Positions 23,572-33,229 of a DNA stretch of 42,658 nucleotides are shown here, in pieces. The DNA is from Crocosphaera sp. (GTDB lineage Bacteria > Cyanobacteriota > Cyanobacteriia > Cyanobacteriales > Microcystaceae): positions 1-42,658 of the forward strand of contig NZ_JASJEB010000044.1 of NCBI RefSeq assembly GCF_030064895.1, written 5' to 3'. How positions within the stretch are numbered: the first letter of the stretch is position 1; the number at the start of each line of letters is the position of its first letter. A program made the translations under genes and the position numbers. The notes beneath the pieces were generated by a model. It was not told the DNA's origin. It ran no database searches and was given only the letters and a program-made list of their open reading frames with translations.

Positions 23572-26544
23572 TTGGTAGTACAACTAGACTCTAAAACCTA
23601 CGAAAAACGAACCCAGGAAATAGCAAAGGAATTAATCGCCCAAACCCGTGAAAAACGCTCACTTTGGTCTAAACTAGGCGACCAAATGCGTCTAGATGAT
23701 AAATTGTTGGACTTTGCTATGGCTAACCCTGGTTTAAGGGTGCAATTGTTCCATTTTATCGATACTTTACCCGCGCTACAAAGTAATGCAGAAATAGCCC
23801 ATCATCTGCAACAATACTTAGGAGATGAGTCCGTAGAATTACCCAGTTCATTAAAAGGTATTCTTAACTTTACTGATTATAATTCCCTTCCTGCTAAAGT
23901 AGCAGCCGAAACCATCAGTAAAGCGGTGCAAACCTTAGCATTCAAGTATATTTCTGGAGAAACTGTACCCCAAGTCATTAAAACCGTCGAACGTCTCAGA
24001 AAAGAGAAAATGGGCTTTACTATCGACTTATTAGGAGAAGCAGTTATCACCGAAAGTGAGGCCAAAGCTTATCTTGATAGTTATCTCGACTTGATGGAAA
24101 AATTAGCTACAGAATCGAAAAAATGGTCAAATGTAGCCCAAATAGACCAAGCAGAAAATGAAAGCTTATCTAAGGTTCAAGTTTCGGTAAAATTAACCGC
24201 TTTTTATTCCCAGTTTGACCCAATCGATCCCGAAGGAAGTAAAGAAAAAGTCTGCACACTCATACGTATTTTACTGCGTCGGGCCCAAGAGTTAGGGGTT
24301 GCCATCCATTTCGATATGGAACAATATGTTTACAAGGATCTAACCCTATCTATCCTCAAGGAATTATTGTTAGAAGAAGAGTTTCGCAACCGTAGCGATA
24401 TTGGTGTTACCTTACAAGCATATTTAAGAGACTCCAAACAAGACTTATACGATCTCATTGCTTGGGCCAAACAACGAGGTACTCCCATCACCATCAGATT
24501 AGTTAAAGGGGCGTACTGGGATCAAGAAACCATTAAATCTGAACAAAATCATTGGCCACAACCAGTATATAACCAAAAATCAGCAACAGATGTTAACTAC
24601 GAAGAGATGACCCAATTATTATTGGAAAATCATCAATATTTGTACGCTGCCATCGGTTCCCATAACGTGCGATCGCAAGCAAGGGCCATTGCCATCGCTG
24701 AAACATTAAAAGTCCCCTCTCACGCTTTCGAGATGCAGGTATTATATGGTATGGGGGATCAGTTAGCCAAAGCATTAGTTAAAACAGGGCATCGTGTGCG
24801 AGTTTATGCGCCTTACGGTAACTTATTACCAGGAATGGCCTACTTAATCCGTCGTTTACTTGAAAATACCGCTAATAGTTCCTTCTTACGGCAAAATTTA
24901 GAAGAAAGACCCATAGAAGACTTAATCGCCCCCCCAACGGTTTCGGGAAGTGGCGAACGCAGCTCACAAAAAGAAAGTTTTGTCAATGCCCCTGACACAG
25001 ATTATTCTCGGGATGTTTTACGGGAAAAAGCAGAGAAAGCTTTAGCTAAAGTCAAAGATAGTTTAGGTAAGACCTATTTACCCTTAATTAACGGGGAATA
25101 TGTGCAAACAGACTTGATTGTTGATTCTTTGAACCCATCCAACTCTTCAGAAGTGGTGGGACAAATTGGCTTAATTTCCATTGAGCAAGCAGAACAAGCT
25201 TTAAACGTAGCCAGAGAAGCATTTAAAGACTGGAAGAAAACCCCTGCTACCCAAAGAGCTAATATACTGAGAAAAGCTGCCGATTTGATGGAAGAACGCC
25301 GTAATGAGTTATCCGCTTGGATCTGTGTAGAAGTCGGTAAAATATTGCAACAAGCAGACGCAGAAGTATCCGAGGCCATCGACTTTTGCCGTTATTATGC
25401 CGATGAAATGGAACGGTTAGACAAAGGTTATAACTACGATGTAGCCGGAGAAACCAACCGTTATCATTATCAACCCAGAGGTATCGCCTTAGTTATCTCT
25501 CCCTGGAACTTTCCCTTTGCCATTTCAACAGGAATGACTGTGGCAGCCTTAGTAACAGGAAACTGTACCTTATTGAAGCCAGCCGAAACAGCTACAGTTA
25601 TTGCTGCTAAAATTGCCGAAATATTAGTAGATGCAGGTATTCCTAAAGGAGTATTTCAACTGGTTCCTGGTAAGGGTTCCAAAGTAGGGGCTTATATGGT
25701 CAACCATCCCGATGTACATTTGATCGCCTTTACTGGTTCAAGGGAAGTAGGTTGTCGCATCTATGCCGATGCAGCTATCTTGCAACCCGGACAAAAACAC
25801 CTGAAACGGGTTATTGCAGAGATGGGAGGCAAAAACGCTATCATCGTTGATGAAAGTTCAGACCTCGATCAAGCCGTAGCAGGGGCTGTTTTCTCAGCAT
25901 TTGGCTATAGCGGTCAAAAATGTTCCGCAGCTTCCCGTATCATCGTTTTAGACCCCGTTTACGATGCGTTCTTAGAACGGTTTGTGGAAGCAACTAAGTC
26001 CTTGAATGTGGGGGCAACAGATCAACCCTCTACCCAAGTTGGGCCAGTGATCGACGCAACGGCACAAAAACGCATCCTAGAGTACATCGAAATAGCAAAA
26101 CAAGAGTCAACCCTTGCCCTGCAAATGGAAGCCCCTGACAACGGTTTTTATGTGGGTCCCACCATTTTTGGGGATGTCTTACCGAACCATACTATTGCCC
26201 AAGAGGAGATATTTGGTCCAGTGGTGGCGGTGACGCGAGTTAAAAGCTTTGCCGAAGCGTTAGAAGTTGCCAATGGAACCGACTATGCTTTGACCGGGGG
26301 TTTATATTCCCGAAGTCCCGAACATATCGAACAGGCCCAGCAAGAGTTTGAAGTGGGTAACTTGTACATAAACCGAACTATTACCGGGGCGATCGTTTCC
26401 CGTCAACCTTTTGGTGGGTTCAAGTTATCTGGTGTGGGTTCCAAAGCAGGAGGCCCCGACTACTTATTACAGTTCCTCGAACCTCGTCATATTAGCGAGA
26501 ATATTCAGCGTCAAGGGTTTGCACCCATAGAAGGCAACGAATAA
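23572..26544 (+). CDS. putA: Bifunctional proline dehydrogenase / L-glutamate-gamma-semialdehyde dehydrogenase
   Basis: A 990-residue protein starting at TTG, chosen because AGGAG lies 11 nt upstream and the nearest upstream ATG (23551) is out of frame. Residues about 90-440 are the FAD proline dehydrogenase barrel (VKLTAFYSQFDP, IHFDMEQY, ITIRLVKGAYWD, GSHNVRSQA). Residues about 515-980 are the aldehyde dehydrogenase, with SPWNFPFAI, the FTGSREVG loop, catalytic Glu in IAEMGGKNAIIVD and catalytic Cys in YSGQKCSAASR. It oxidises proline to glutamate, feeding electrons to the quinone pool, with internal channelling of P5C. There is no N-terminal ribbon-helix-helix, so it is the non-regulatory type. 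It has no operon partner. Confidence 0.95.
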   Translation: MVVQLDSKTYEKRTQEIAKELIAQTREKRSLWSKLGDQMRLDDKLLDFAMANPGLRVQLFHFIDTLPALQSNAEIAHHLQQYLGDESVELPSSLKGILNFTDYNSLPAKVAAETISKAVQTLAFKYISGETVPQVIKTVERLRKEKMGFTIDLLGEAVITESEAKAYLDSYLDLMEKLATESKKWSNVAQIDQAENESLSKVQVSVKLTAFYSQFDPIDPEGSKEKVCTLIRILLRRAQELGVAIHFDMEQYVYKDLTLSILKELLLEEEFRNRSDIGVTLQAYLRDSKQDLYDLIAWAKQRGTPITIRLVKGAYWDQETIKSEQNHWPQPVYNQKSATDVNYEEMTQLLLENHQYLYAAIGSHNVRSQARAIAIAETLKVPSHAFEMQVLYGMGDQLAKALVKTGHRVRVYAPYGNLLPGMAYLIRRLLENTANSSFLRQNLEERPIEDLIAPPTVSGSGERSSQKESFVNAPDTDYSRDVLREKAEKALAKVKDSLGKTYLPLINGEYVQTDLIVDSLNPSNSSEVVGQIGLISIEQAEQALNVAREAFKDWKKTPATQRANILRKAADLMEERRNELSAWICVEVGKILQQADAEVSEAIDFCRYYADEMERLDKGYNYDVAGETNRYHYQPRGIALVISPWNFPFAISTGMTVAALVTGNCTLLKPAETATVIAAKIAEILVDAGIPKGVFQLVPGKGSKVGAYMVNHPDVHLIAFTGSREVGCRIYADAAILQPGQKHLKRVIAEMGGKNAIIVDESSDLDQAVAGAVFSAFGYSGQKCSAASRIIVLDPVYDAFLERFVEATKSLNVGATDQPSTQVGPVIDATAQKRILEYIEIAKQESTLALQMEAPDNGFYVGPTIFGDVLPNHTIAQEEIFGPVVAVTRVKSFAEALEVANGTDYALTGGLYSRSPEHIEQAQQEFEVGNLYINRTITGAIVSRQPFGGFKLSGVGSKAGGPDYLLQFLEPRHISENIQRQGFAPIEGNE

Positions 26545-26551
26545 CCTGTAG

Positions 26552-26568
26552 GGTGGGCAATGCCCACC
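26552..26568. terminator. Hairpin between convergent putA and RT genes
   Basis: GGTGGGC-AAT-GCCCACC is a perfect 7-bp GC stem 8 nt after the putA stop, part of a GTAGGGTGGGCAATGCCCACC dispersed repeat frequent in cyanobacteria. It may stop transcription from both sides. Confidence 0.5.
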
Positions 26569-26581
26569 TTACCTATTTCTT

Positions 26582-28060
26582 TTAAAGTTTTTTAACAGTT
26601 TCAGCTATTAAATAATTTATGGGAGATACATTCCCGAAATAACTAAGAAGATAATTTCTCTGACTTTTAGGAAGACACCGAGAACCAACAGCAGAAGCCC
26701 AAGATAACCAGTCTGCTTTACCTTCTTTGAGATGCTCTTCTCTTAAATCAGGCATACCAAAACGATTTTCAGGTATTTCTAAAATCTTACTTTTAGAAAT
26801 TGTTGAAGAATTTTTGTGTTCATAAATTTTGATAAGTAAATCAGAATATTCCACTGTTGTTCTTAGACCATCTTCTACAATTTTTGTTATCCAAAATAAT
26901 TGCTCTTCAGTTACTATTTCAGCTTCATCAAGAAACTCACTAATTATCTCTAATAAATCTGACTTATTATCAATAAAAGGAGAATAATAATAAATTTTTT
27001 TAATTAAATTAGGGAATTTGTAGAGAAAAATTTTAATATTATCAAGTACATCTTTTCCATTTTCTTTCATAAAAGTAAGTATTAAATCTGCGTCTGCTTC
27101 CTCTAGTTCAGAATTATTAAGCAGAGAGTAAAGATACTCTTCTTGTTCATTACTCAAGGTTAAATTATGTGGTTCTTCTTCACTTTCATAGTAGTCTGAG
27201 ATCATTTCTGTTCTCATTCTGAGCAATTGTTTTCTCACTTCTTCTATTTTTTCACTTATTTCTAAGATACCAGGATCACCATATTTTGTTTTTGAGCTAT
27301 TTATATTAAGCCCTTTTTCTCCAGCCATCTGTTGAATTAATAAAAAATCATGATAAATTACCCGATTGTTATTAGTAAAAATATATATATCATCCATAAA
27401 CCTTAATAAAAGCTCACATTTCAATCGTATTGAATTATCAATAAACTTTAAAAATTCAGAACCTATTACTTTACATGGATGTATCCCTTGAGGAAGACAG
27501 TCAATACTTCTTCCTGAATTAATTTGTCTTAAAAAAATACCTAAATATTCTGATTCTTTTGGCTCTTTTGAAATTTGTTCAAACCATTGAACTAAATCGT
27601 GATGATATATACTATTAAAATATGCAGAAATATCAAGTTTCAGACAATATTTATAATCTTGATTAGCTTCAGCTACAGATTTTTTAAATTCGCGATAAGC
27701 TAGGGCAAGAGAAATTGGTTTACCTTGTTCAAATCTATGACCAAAACTTCGTCTATTTCTCTTAAAATCTTTTCTAAAATATTTTCTATTCCGATAGACG
27801 AAATCATAGATAAAAAATTCGGCTACTGGGTTAAGTTTGAACGTCCTTCTTAAGTGCATATCATGTTTCGCACTGTAGCAACGAATTTGTGGAAGAAAAT
27901 TATATTCTTGTGCATCATCATCCTTTAATAACTTTTGATAAATATATTTATACAATTCTTCTCCAGCATTTTTAATTACTATTTCATTGGTTGATAAAGG
28001 GAAAAAACTTTTTTGATAATCACTAGAAAAGTAATCAATAGTATTTTGAATATTAGGCAT
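26582..28060 (-). CDS. Non-DGR reverse transcriptase, likely antiphage (Abi/DRT-like)
   Basis: A 492-residue reverse transcriptase. The catalytic motifs are Asp143 in CLKLDISAYFNSIYHHDL, LPQG at 189-192, and FMDD at 221-224. The N-terminus (residues 55-110, with CYSAKHDMHLRRTFKLNPVAEFFIYDFVYRNRK and RSFGHRFEQGKPI) and the long helical C-terminus (about 290-492) are not those of group II introns, retrons or DGRs. This arrangement fits the 'unknown group'/Abi-type enzymes, several of which are defence-associated RTs that act by untemplated or ncRNA-templated DNA synthesis. The subtype is uncertain. A 49-codon ORF ends 20 nt upstream on the same strand. Confidence 0.85.
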   Translation of the reverse strand: MPNIQNTIDYFSSDYQKSFFPLSTNEIVIKNAGEELYKYIYQKLLKDDDAQEYNFLPQIRCYSAKHDMHLRRTFKLNPVAEFFIYDFVYRNRKYFRKDFKRNRRSFGHRFEQGKPISLALAYREFKKSVAEANQDYKYCLKLDISAYFNSIYHHDLVQWFEQISKEPKESEYLGIFLRQINSGRSIDCLPQGIHPCKVIGSEFLKFIDNSIRLKCELLLRFMDDIYIFTNNNRVIYHDFLLIQQMAGEKGLNINSSKTKYGDPGILEISEKIEEVRKQLLRMRTEMISDYYESEEEPHNLTLSNEQEEYLYSLLNNSELEEADADLILTFMKENGKDVLDNIKIFLYKFPNLIKKIYYYSPFIDNKSDLLEIISEFLDEAEIVTEEQLFWITKIVEDGLRTTVEYSDLLIKIYEHKNSSTISKSKILEIPENRFGMPDLREEHLKEGKADWLSWASAVGSRCLPKSQRNYLLSYFGNVSPINYLIAETVKKL

Positions 28061-28080
28061 TATTTATTGTGTTTACTAAA

Positions 28081-28230
28081 TTATACTTCATATTCATCCT
28101 TTGATAGAAGAATTTTGTGTCCTTTACGTAACAAGGAATAGTCAGCATCTTTTGAAGATAAATCACTATCTCCTTTTTGATCATTTTTTAGGGTAAGTTG
28201 TGAATCTTTAACTAAACGAGTTGTAGACAT
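28081..28230 (-). CDS. 49-residue protein upstream of the RT
   Basis: MSTTRLVKDSQLTLKNDQKG, then DSDLSSKDADYSLLRKGHKILLSKDEYEV. It has a CAGGA ribosome binding site about 9 nt before the ATG and ends 20 nt before the RT start, so the two are likely in one transcript. It is hydrophilic, with no recognised domain. It may be a small accessory or antitoxin-like partner of the RT; this is inference from position. Confidence 0.55.
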   Translation of the reverse strand: MSTTRLVKDSQLTLKNDQKGDSDLSSKDADYSLLRKGHKILLSKDEYEV

Positions 28231-28416
28231 GACAAAATCCTGTGATCGCAAAGACAATAAAAATTATCTATATGTTAATAGAAAGGCTGATGATAAAAGA
28301 TTAACTACCTCACCAAAACTTTTTTATTATTGTATCAGCCATTAATTACACTGCGAGTATATCTATTATTTGAAACATTCCCAATATTCAAAATATAGAG
28401 TTTGCTCTAGTTTTAA

Positions 28417-28638
28417 TCATTTCCAAGAGTTAACATCACCATAATCATCGTCTCTCATTTTCTTTTGTTGTTGAACAGACTCTTGAAATGCACCAATAAC
28501 AAAGCCTAAAGTTGCACCAGTAACCAACATAATTTTTCTACGTTGTGGCCGCTGTGCTATTCTAGTGACAGCTAATCCAAACATAGCACCGATCAAAGCA
28601 GTGATAATACCAGCAAAAATAACCTTTCTAGCGTTCAT
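28417..28638 (-). CDS. Small membrane protein with glycine-rich helices
   Basis: The start at 28638 (MNARKVIFAGIITALIGAMFGL) is chosen because GGAGA precedes it; the open frame extends 26 codons further without a good start. The 73-residue product has two hydrophobic stretches (about 5-24 and 36-50) with glycine spacing like a glycine-zipper pair, and a charged C-terminus (QQKKMRDDDYGDVN). It lies 17 nt downstream of a 28-codon membrane peptide gene. Function unknown. Confidence 0.6.
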   Translation of the reverse strand: MNARKVIFAGIITALIGAMFGLAVTRIAQRPQRRKIMLVTGATLGFVIGAFQESVQQQKKMRDDDYGDVNSWK

Positions 28639-28655
28639 GATTTTCGTCTCCTTGT

Positions 28656-28742
28656 TTACAGAAAAGAGTAAATTAATAAGATAATTGTCCCGACAAAAAG
28701 AATGTGATTCATCCAATCATTAAAAGTCCATTTTTTAAACAT
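28656..28742 (-). CDS. 28-residue membrane peptide
   Basis: MFKKWTFNDWMNHILFVGTI followed by ILLIYSFL and a stop: one hydrophobic helix after a basic, aromatic N-terminus. GGAG stands 7 nt upstream of the ATG, which supports translation. It forms a small operon with the 73-residue gene. Function unknown. Confidence 0.5.
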   Translation of the reverse strand: MFKKWTFNDWMNHILFVGTIILLIYSFL

Positions 28743-28799
28743 TTTATTTACTCCATTTTAAATATTTATCTGGACAAACATAAACGTTACAGTTGAGAA

Positions 28800-28932
28800 G
28801 AGTTAGGAGTTCGGAGTTAGGAGTTCGGAATTCGGTGTTGGGGATTATGGTTTTAACTAGAAATCCAACTCTCCCACACTCCCCGTCCCCCCGTCTCCCC
28901 GTCTCCCCATCCCCCACACTCCCCACACTCCA
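28800..28932. repeat. Mixed short tandem repeats between genes
   Basis: First AGGAGTTCGGAGTTAGGAG-type heptamers (28800-28835), then a C-rich tract of CTCCCC/GTCTCCCC units (28869-28930). Same repeat kinds as at 12653, 15242 and 42600. Short open frames crossing it are repeat artefacts. Confidence 0.8.
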
Positions 28933-28934
28933 AA

Positions 28935-31900
28935 CTACTCCCCTTGAGGAGAAGTTTGAAAAACAGGGGTTTGTTCTTCTTCTGGTGCGGTAGGAGAGGG
29001 TTTTTTACCTCTTCCGTTGCCATTTCCTGTATTTCCAGGAGGGGTTCCATTATCCCCACCCCCCAAGATATATTTTTCAAAGTTCTTGACCACAATATAG
29101 AGAACAGGAACCAACACCAAACTTAATACCGTTGCTAGGGCCAAACCTCCAAAAATAGCCGTTCCCAGAGACCAACGACTAACTGCCCCCACACTGGAAG
29201 CACTTAATAAGGGAGCAAACCCTACCAGAGAGGAAACTGCCGTCATTAAAATGGGGCGTAACCGTTGTTCAGCAGCATTAATGGCAGCTTGGGTGATACT
29301 CATCCCCAGATCACGGGACTGGTTAGCGAATTCTACGATTAAAATCGCATTTTTGGCTGCTAACCCGATTAACATTACTAACGCTACCTGGGCATACATA
29401 TTATTATTTAACACCGGCCAGATACCGTTACCAGGGTTAAAGGGGGCAGTTTGCACAAATGTTACCCGTAACCAAATCATTCCCAACGCCCCTAAAATAG
29501 CCAAAGGAACCGTTAAGAGGATGATCAGGGGGTCAATATAGCTTTCGTATTGCGCTGCTAACACCAAGAATACCATCACAAAGGCTAAGCCAAACACAAC
29601 GGGGGCGGCCCCTGCCGAACTTTTTTCCTCGGCTGCTGTATTGGTCCATTCGTAACCAAAACCAGGCTGTAGCGTCTCATTAGCCACCTGTTCCATGGTT
29701 GTGATCACCTGACCTGAACTATACCCCTGTGCCGGCGAAATAATTAACTTAACGGCCGGATAGGTTTTGTAACGGGTGAGAATGGGGGGATAGGTAGTAG
29801 ATTCTGCGCTAACAATGTTACTCAGTTGCACCATTGACCCATTGAGCGATCGCATATACAACTCACCAATATCTTGAGGGTTAGCCCGATCTTCCGCTTC
29901 TGCTTGGGCATAAACCCGATAGAGACGACCTTCAAAAACAAATTGATTGACAAAGTTGGACCCTATATAGGTTTGTAGGGTTCTTAAAACGTCGTCAACG
30001 GGAACATCTTGGGCTTTGGCCTTAGCCCGATCTATTTCCATTGTGGTCAAAGGACTGTCAAAAGTAAAGGTGGTAAAAATGACCCCGATCTCTTCTCGTT
30101 GGTTGGCTGCTGCCATCATATTTCTGACATTATCAATCAACACGGGCATCCCTTTCAACTGACGATCCTGGATAAACATTTCTGAACCAGCAAAGTTACT
30201 CAAACCGTCAACAGCTGGCGCATTAGAGGCGATCACCCTTGCCCCGGTAACTTCTCTAGCAAAGGTCCTATTGAGATATTGAATAATACCAAAGGCTGAT
30301 TTTTGGGGGCCGGGTCGTTCTTCCCAGGGTTTCAGCTTGATGAAGGTAATAGACTTATTAGCGTTTCTTCCTTCAAAAGAGAACCCGGTCAGACTTACCA
30401 CGTGGTCCAACACTTGATCTGCATCGGGCATATTTTGGATAATTTTGGTGGTTTGTTGATCGATGGCGTTGGTATAGTTGAGAGAGACTCCTGGAGGAGC
30501 TTCTGTAATACCGAAAAAGTAACCTTGATCCTCTGCTGGAATAAAGCCAGATGGCATGGTGGTGTACATCCAACCTGTGGCTATTAAACCGGCCACAAAC
30601 AAGGCCATGACCACAATGCGGATATGGGTGAGGAAATTAACAAAAACACGATATCCCTCTTGAATGACGTTGAAAACGCGGTTAAAGGCGTTGAAAAATA
30701 GGGCTAGTGGTCCATGCTTTTCTTCCGGTGGTCCCAACAAAATGGCCGACATGGTGGGGGAGAAGGTTAAGGCGTTGAAGGTGGAAAATAGGACGGCAAA
30801 AATAATCGTTAAAGCAAACTGTCGATAAACGATCCCTGTGGTTCCGGGGAAGAAACACACGGGAATAAATACGGCCATTAACACCACCGATGTGGCAATA
30901 GTCGCCCCAAATAGTTCGTCCATGGAGTCCATTGCTGCTTGTGTAGGCCGCATTCCCTGGGCTAATTTACTGGAAACTGCTTCTACGATAACGATCCCAT
31001 CGTCCACCACTAACCCAGTAGCTAACACACAAGCAAAAAGACTTAACTGGTTGAGGGTGAACCCAAACGCATTTAAACCGATCATCGCCCCTACCAACGC
31101 TACAGGAATAGCAATACCCGGAATAATGGTGGTTCGCCAGTCTTGCAGGAAGACGAAGATAACTAATACTACTAAGGCTATCGCTTGTAAAAGGGTAACT
31201 GTTAAATCTTGAATAGAAGCGTTAACGAATAAAGTGTTATCTAAGCCGATAACTACTTTCAAACCTGGGGGAAAACTGGGTTCCAACTCAGCCATTTTGG
31301 CCTTAGCTGCTTCTGCGGTTTCCAGGGCGTTACTACCGGGTAACTGATACATCAAAAAAGCGACACCAGGGTTACCGTTTACATCTACTAAGGTGTCATA
31401 GTTTTCCATCCCTAACTCAGCCCGTCCCACGTCTTTGATGCGGATCAAAGTGCCATCGTCTCCCACTTTGACCACCATTTCTTCTGCTTCAGCAGCGTCT
31501 CTAAATCGTCCTTGGGCCCGTAAGGGTATTTCAAACTGTTGTCCAGGGGGGGCGGGTTGTTGTCCTATTCTCCCCACACCAGTATCAAAGTTTTGTTCGT
31601 TGATCACATTGATCACATCTATGGCCGTTAGTTCCCTAGCAGCGAGTTTATCCGGGTTCAGCCATATTCTCATGGCATATTTTGCCCCACCAAATAAACT
31701 TACTGAACCCACACCGGGCAACCCTTTCATCTCGTTCCAGATGTAGCGATCGACGTAGTTATATAAAAAGGTTTTATCGTAGAGATATTGGCCGTCGGGT
31801 CCTTTTTCTGAGTAAAAGGCGTAAATTAAAGTAATACTAGGGGACTGTTTATCGGTTTTTACCCCGGCTTGGTTTACCACCGAGGGCAAGTCGGAGGCAG

Positions 31901-32252
31901 CCTGAGAAACTTTATTCTGCACTAAAACCTGTGCTGTGTTGCGGTCTGTTTCTGTGGGGAAAGTTACGTTAACAGTGACGTTTCCGGTATTATCGGTAAA
32001 GGAGTCGATCCAGCGTACTTGTTCGGTTCCGTTGATTTCTCGTTCTAATACGGTGGTAACGTTGTCTTCTGTGGTTTTAGCATCAGCACCGATATAGTTA
32101 GCGGTAACAGCTACTTTTTTCGGGGCGATCTCTGGTAACTTATCCAGGGGCAAAACCGCCATAGAAATAGTTCCCAGAAGGATGATCACGATGGTACAAA
32201 CGGTACTTAAAACCGGTCTTTTGATAAAGGCGTTTGATAGAGACAGTAACAT
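28935..32252 (-). CDS. RND-family (HAE1/AcrB-like) efflux transporter
   Basis: A 1105-residue inner-membrane transporter with 12 predicted helices: the first helix follows MLLSLSNAFIKRPVLSTVCT, and large periplasmic loops lie after helices 1 and 7. The proton-relay residues are present: paired Asp in GLVVDDGIVIVEAV (helix 4) and Lys in GLAAKNAILIVEFA (helix 10). Such pumps expel hydrophobic toxins, drugs or fatty acids with a periplasmic adaptor and outer-membrane channel. Neither partner gene is in the window, although it could lie elsewhere, as is usual in cyanobacteria. The C-terminus has a Gly/Asn- and Pro-rich cytoplasmic tail of about 45 residues. The 190-nt gap to the divergent channel gene holds its promoter. 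Confidence 0.93.
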   Translation of the reverse strand: MLLSLSNAFIKRPVLSTVCTIVIILLGTISMAVLPLDKLPEIAPKKVAVTANYIGADAKTTEDNVTTVLEREINGTEQVRWIDSFTDNTGNVTVNVTFPTETDRNTAQVLVQNKVSQAASDLPSVVNQAGVKTDKQSPSITLIYAFYSEKGPDGQYLYDKTFLYNYVDRYIWNEMKGLPGVGSVSLFGGAKYAMRIWLNPDKLAARELTAIDVINVINEQNFDTGVGRIGQQPAPPGQQFEIPLRAQGRFRDAAEAEEMVVKVGDDGTLIRIKDVGRAELGMENYDTLVDVNGNPGVAFLMYQLPGSNALETAEAAKAKMAELEPSFPPGLKVVIGLDNTLFVNASIQDLTVTLLQAIALVVLVIFVFLQDWRTTIIPGIAIPVALVGAMIGLNAFGFTLNQLSLFACVLATGLVVDDGIVIVEAVSSKLAQGMRPTQAAMDSMDELFGATIATSVVLMAVFIPVCFFPGTTGIVYRQFALTIIFAVLFSTFNALTFSPTMSAILLGPPEEKHGPLALFFNAFNRVFNVIQEGYRVFVNFLTHIRIVVMALFVAGLIATGWMYTTMPSGFIPAEDQGYFFGITEAPPGVSLNYTNAIDQQTTKIIQNMPDADQVLDHVVSLTGFSFEGRNANKSITFIKLKPWEERPGPQKSAFGIIQYLNRTFAREVTGARVIASNAPAVDGLSNFAGSEMFIQDRQLKGMPVLIDNVRNMMAAANQREEIGVIFTTFTFDSPLTTMEIDRAKAKAQDVPVDDVLRTLQTYIGSNFVNQFVFEGRLYRVYAQAEAEDRANPQDIGELYMRSLNGSMVQLSNIVSAESTTYPPILTRYKTYPAVKLIISPAQGYSSGQVITTMEQVANETLQPGFGYEWTNTAAEEKSSAGAAPVVFGLAFVMVFLVLAAQYESYIDPLIILLTVPLAILGALGMIWLRVTFVQTAPFNPGNGIWPVLNNNMYAQVALVMLIGLAAKNAILIVEFANQSRDLGMSITQAAINAAEQRLRPILMTAVSSLVGFAPLLSASSVGAVSRWSLGTAIFGGLALATVLSLVLVPVLYIVVKNFEKYILGGGDNGTPPGNTGNGNGRGKKPSPTAPEEEQTPVFQTSPQGE

Positions 32253-32441
32253 GATCCTGGATCAGAGAGGGATAGGCGGACAATATGAGTTTGCTATGAT
32301 TTGAGATGTAATCCCGATTAGTCTAACAAATATTTTCCTAAAAGATACCTAAATTAAATAATTTGTTTCAAAAGATTTCTTTCATGATGGCTCAAAACTA
32401 TCATTTATCTGATGCTTCCGTCTATTTAATTCATCATAATC

Positions 32442-33095
32442 ATGAACACAACTTCTAGAATTTATTCTCCGACTAATGGCTATAAATACTTGTTTATTGA
32501 CTTGATTTTACTGTTTTTATTGATTCCTTTTGCTTCTCTTCATCGTTCTTTGGGTCTAATAGTTAGTTTTTGTTTTCTTGTTACTTTATTGCTTGGTTTA
32601 AATACTTTAGATTTTCCTAAAAAAGTGATTTTTTTGTTTCGATTTTTTGCTACTTTAGGATTTATTTCTGATATTATAATTTTTCCTGATTCTCAATATT
32701 TAACTGACTTGAGTTCTTTGATGTCTTATTCTTTTTATGGTATTTTCTATATTTTGGTAATTTTAGCTATTGGTTCGAGAATATCTCATGAAAAAGAAGT
32801 TAACTTAAATGTGGTTCGGGGTGGGGTTTGTATTTATTTACTGTTAGGTATTTTTTGGTTTTTCTTATATAAAATACTGGTTTTTATTGATGTTAATGCT
32901 TTTTCTTTTCCTGATAATATAAGTAAGGATTCTCTATTTTATTTTAGTTTTACTACTTTAACAACATTGGGTTATGGTGATATTCTTCCTAAAAATGCTT
33001 TTGCCATGACTTTAGCTAATGCAGAAGCTTTAGTTGGACAAATTTATCCAGCAGTTGTTATTGCTAAGTTAGTTAGTCTTTATGAACATAAATAA
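32442..33095 (+). CDS. Six-helix K+-channel-like protein, copy 1
   Basis: A 217-residue membrane protein with hydrophobic segments at about 15-32, 37-55, 63-82, 95-115, 127-149 and 185-205. The pore loop SLFYFSFTTLTTLGYGDI (about 165-182) contains the TLGYGD potassium selectivity filter. The fourth helix lacks the Arg/Lys series of voltage sensors, so gating is probably not by voltage. There is no RCK domain. A close paralogue follows at 33230. It probably conducts K+ for osmotic or membrane-potential control. Confidence 0.85.
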   Translation: MNTTSRIYSPTNGYKYLFIDLILLFLLIPFASLHRSLGLIVSFCFLVTLLLGLNTLDFPKKVIFLFRFFATLGFISDIIIFPDSQYLTDLSSLMSYSFYGIFYILVILAIGSRISHEKEVNLNVVRGGVCIYLLLGIFWFFLYKILVFIDVNAFSFPDNISKDSLFYFSFTTLTTLGYGDILPKNAFAMTLANAEALVGQIYPAVVIAKLVSLYEHK

Positions 33096-33229
33096 TTTTC
33101 ACAGGGTTTTTCGGATTAAATATGTACACCAAATATCTAACTCCGAACTCCTAAAACTAGAAAACTGTATCCTCCACAAGTATGAGAAATCCTATATTTT
33201 TTATCTATTAAATTATCTAAGATTTAACC

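Noticed and set aside
26582-28060. Group II intron maturase
   Set aside because: There is no maturase X domain, no HNH endonuclease and no intron RNA boundary motifs such as GUGYG around the gene.
28744-29126. Several short open frames on both strands around 28.8-29.1 kb
   Set aside because: They are translations of C/G-rich tandem repeats or lie inside the RND gene on the other strand.
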